From positions 1 to 6,152 of the forward strand of contig JAJGAH010000165.1 in the NCBI GenBank assembly GCA_020844525.1: a stretch of 6,152 nucleotides of DNA. The letters run 5' to 3'. The DNA is from Eubacterium sp. GTDB lineage: Bacteria; Bacillota; Clostridia; Lachnospirales; Lachnospiraceae. How positions within the stretch are numbered: the first letter of the stretch is position 1; each line of letters begins with the position of its first letter. The notes below the pieces were generated by a model. The model saw only the letters and a list, made by a program, of their open reading frames with translations, had not been told where the DNA came from and did no database searches. Made by a program: the position numbers and the translations under genes. This document shows positions 5,916 to 6,152 of the stretch, piece by piece.

Positions 5916-5955
5916 CCGGATTATTGTGAAAATACGATGGCCTTGCATAATCCGG
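5916..5955. repeat. 9-bp perfect inverted repeat upstream of the ACT promoter
   Basis: CCGGATTAT (5916-5924) and ATAATCCGG (5947-5955) are perfect inverted copies with 22 bases between them; arm centres are 31 bp apart, about three helical turns. The near arm ends three bases before the putative -35. In - strand RNA the stem is followed by CTTTTC, so a secondary, weak terminator is the alternative to an operator pair. Confidence 0.45.
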
Positions 5956-6003
5956 TCATTTCCGCCTCTACGATTATGGCACTACACCTACTGCTTTTCA
6001 AGT

Positions 6004-6038
6004 AAAAATCCCACTGACTTCTTCAGAAATCAGTGGGA
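6004..6038 (-). terminator. Strong intrinsic terminator for a gene entering from the right
   Basis: In - strand RNA bases 6026-6038 pair with 6009-6021 to give a 13-bp stem (one G-U pair, 6029/6018) closed by a four-base TGAA loop. Five U follow at 6008-6004. This is the clearest terminator on the - strand. It implies a transcription unit ending at the right side of the window, separate from the ACT gene. Confidence 0.88.
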
Positions 6039-6088
6039 GCGTTTATTCTGTAATATATCATAAATGATGACATAGATAATGGCTGGGT

Positions 6089-6152
6089 TTATTTTGCAGC
6101 CCGGATAGCAGGGAGATCGTCCTGCACCATTAATGAGTCAGAAAATCCTGCA
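6089..6152 (-). CDS. Possible C-terminal tail of an unidentified protein (cut by window edge)
   Basis: The - strand frame beginning at 6151 is open from the window edge to TAA at 6089-6091, encoding AGFSDSLMVQDDLPAIRAAK. The other two - strand frames hit stops within the first 25 bases. The stop lies about 50 bases before the strong - strand terminator at 6004-6038, as expected for the last gene of a unit. Twenty residues are too few to name a family, and an open stretch this short could occur by chance. Confidence 0.4.
   Translation of the reverse strand, partial: AGFSDSLMVQDDLPAIRAAK

Overview
The window looks like chromosomal DNA from a Gram-positive anaerobe of the Clostridia, most likely a Lachnospiraceae-type genome. 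This rests on moderate GC in the genes, AT-rich gaps, strong AGGAG-type ribosome binding sites, a type III pantothenate kinase (CoaX) and the style of the proteins. It is a family-level guess from memory, not a database match.

Layout: the left edge carries the last third of coaX on the + strand, closed by a strong intrinsic terminator at 367-411. Everything else reads on the - strand, so coaX and glmS converge. Right to left, in the direction of transcription, come: a possible gene tail at the right edge; a strong terminator at 6004-6038; a small two-part ACT-domain protein; a histidine (phosphoglycerate mutase-like) phosphatase; a free-standing GlmU-like left-handed beta-helix protein; glmM; and glmS. 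The beta-helix gene and glmM overlap by one base (TAATG). A terminator and a new promoter separate glmM from glmS.

Function: glmS and glmM encode the first two committed steps from fructose-6-phosphate to UDP-GlcNAc (glutamine-dependent GlcN-6-P synthesis, then isomerisation to GlcN-1-P). The next step is acetylation of GlcN-1-P, normally done by the C-terminal half of GlmU. The protein fused to glmM by translational coupling is a free-standing beta-helix that keeps a GlmU-like GN-VELK...H..Y.GDS...GAGSIT.N series but has no pyrophosphorylase domain. The simplest reading is a cell-wall amino-sugar cluster with a detached acetyltransferase module or a regulatory relative of one. The phosphatase and ACT protein have no demonstrated link to this pathway.

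Regulation: no glmS ribozyme is visible upstream of glmS. Both glm transcription units instead start with duplicated extended -10 elements. At glmS these lie within two identical 13-bp copies, each holding a GTAT-AAC-ATAC dyad, 20 bp apart. Other unexplained structure includes a 12-bp inverted repeat with a nested palindrome upstream of the phosphatase gene and a 9-bp inverted repeat next to the ACT gene promoter. No mobile element, CRISPR array, tRNA or rRNA was seen. Most of the window is ordinary housekeeping sequence, and the novelty lies in the beta-helix gene and the promoter architecture.
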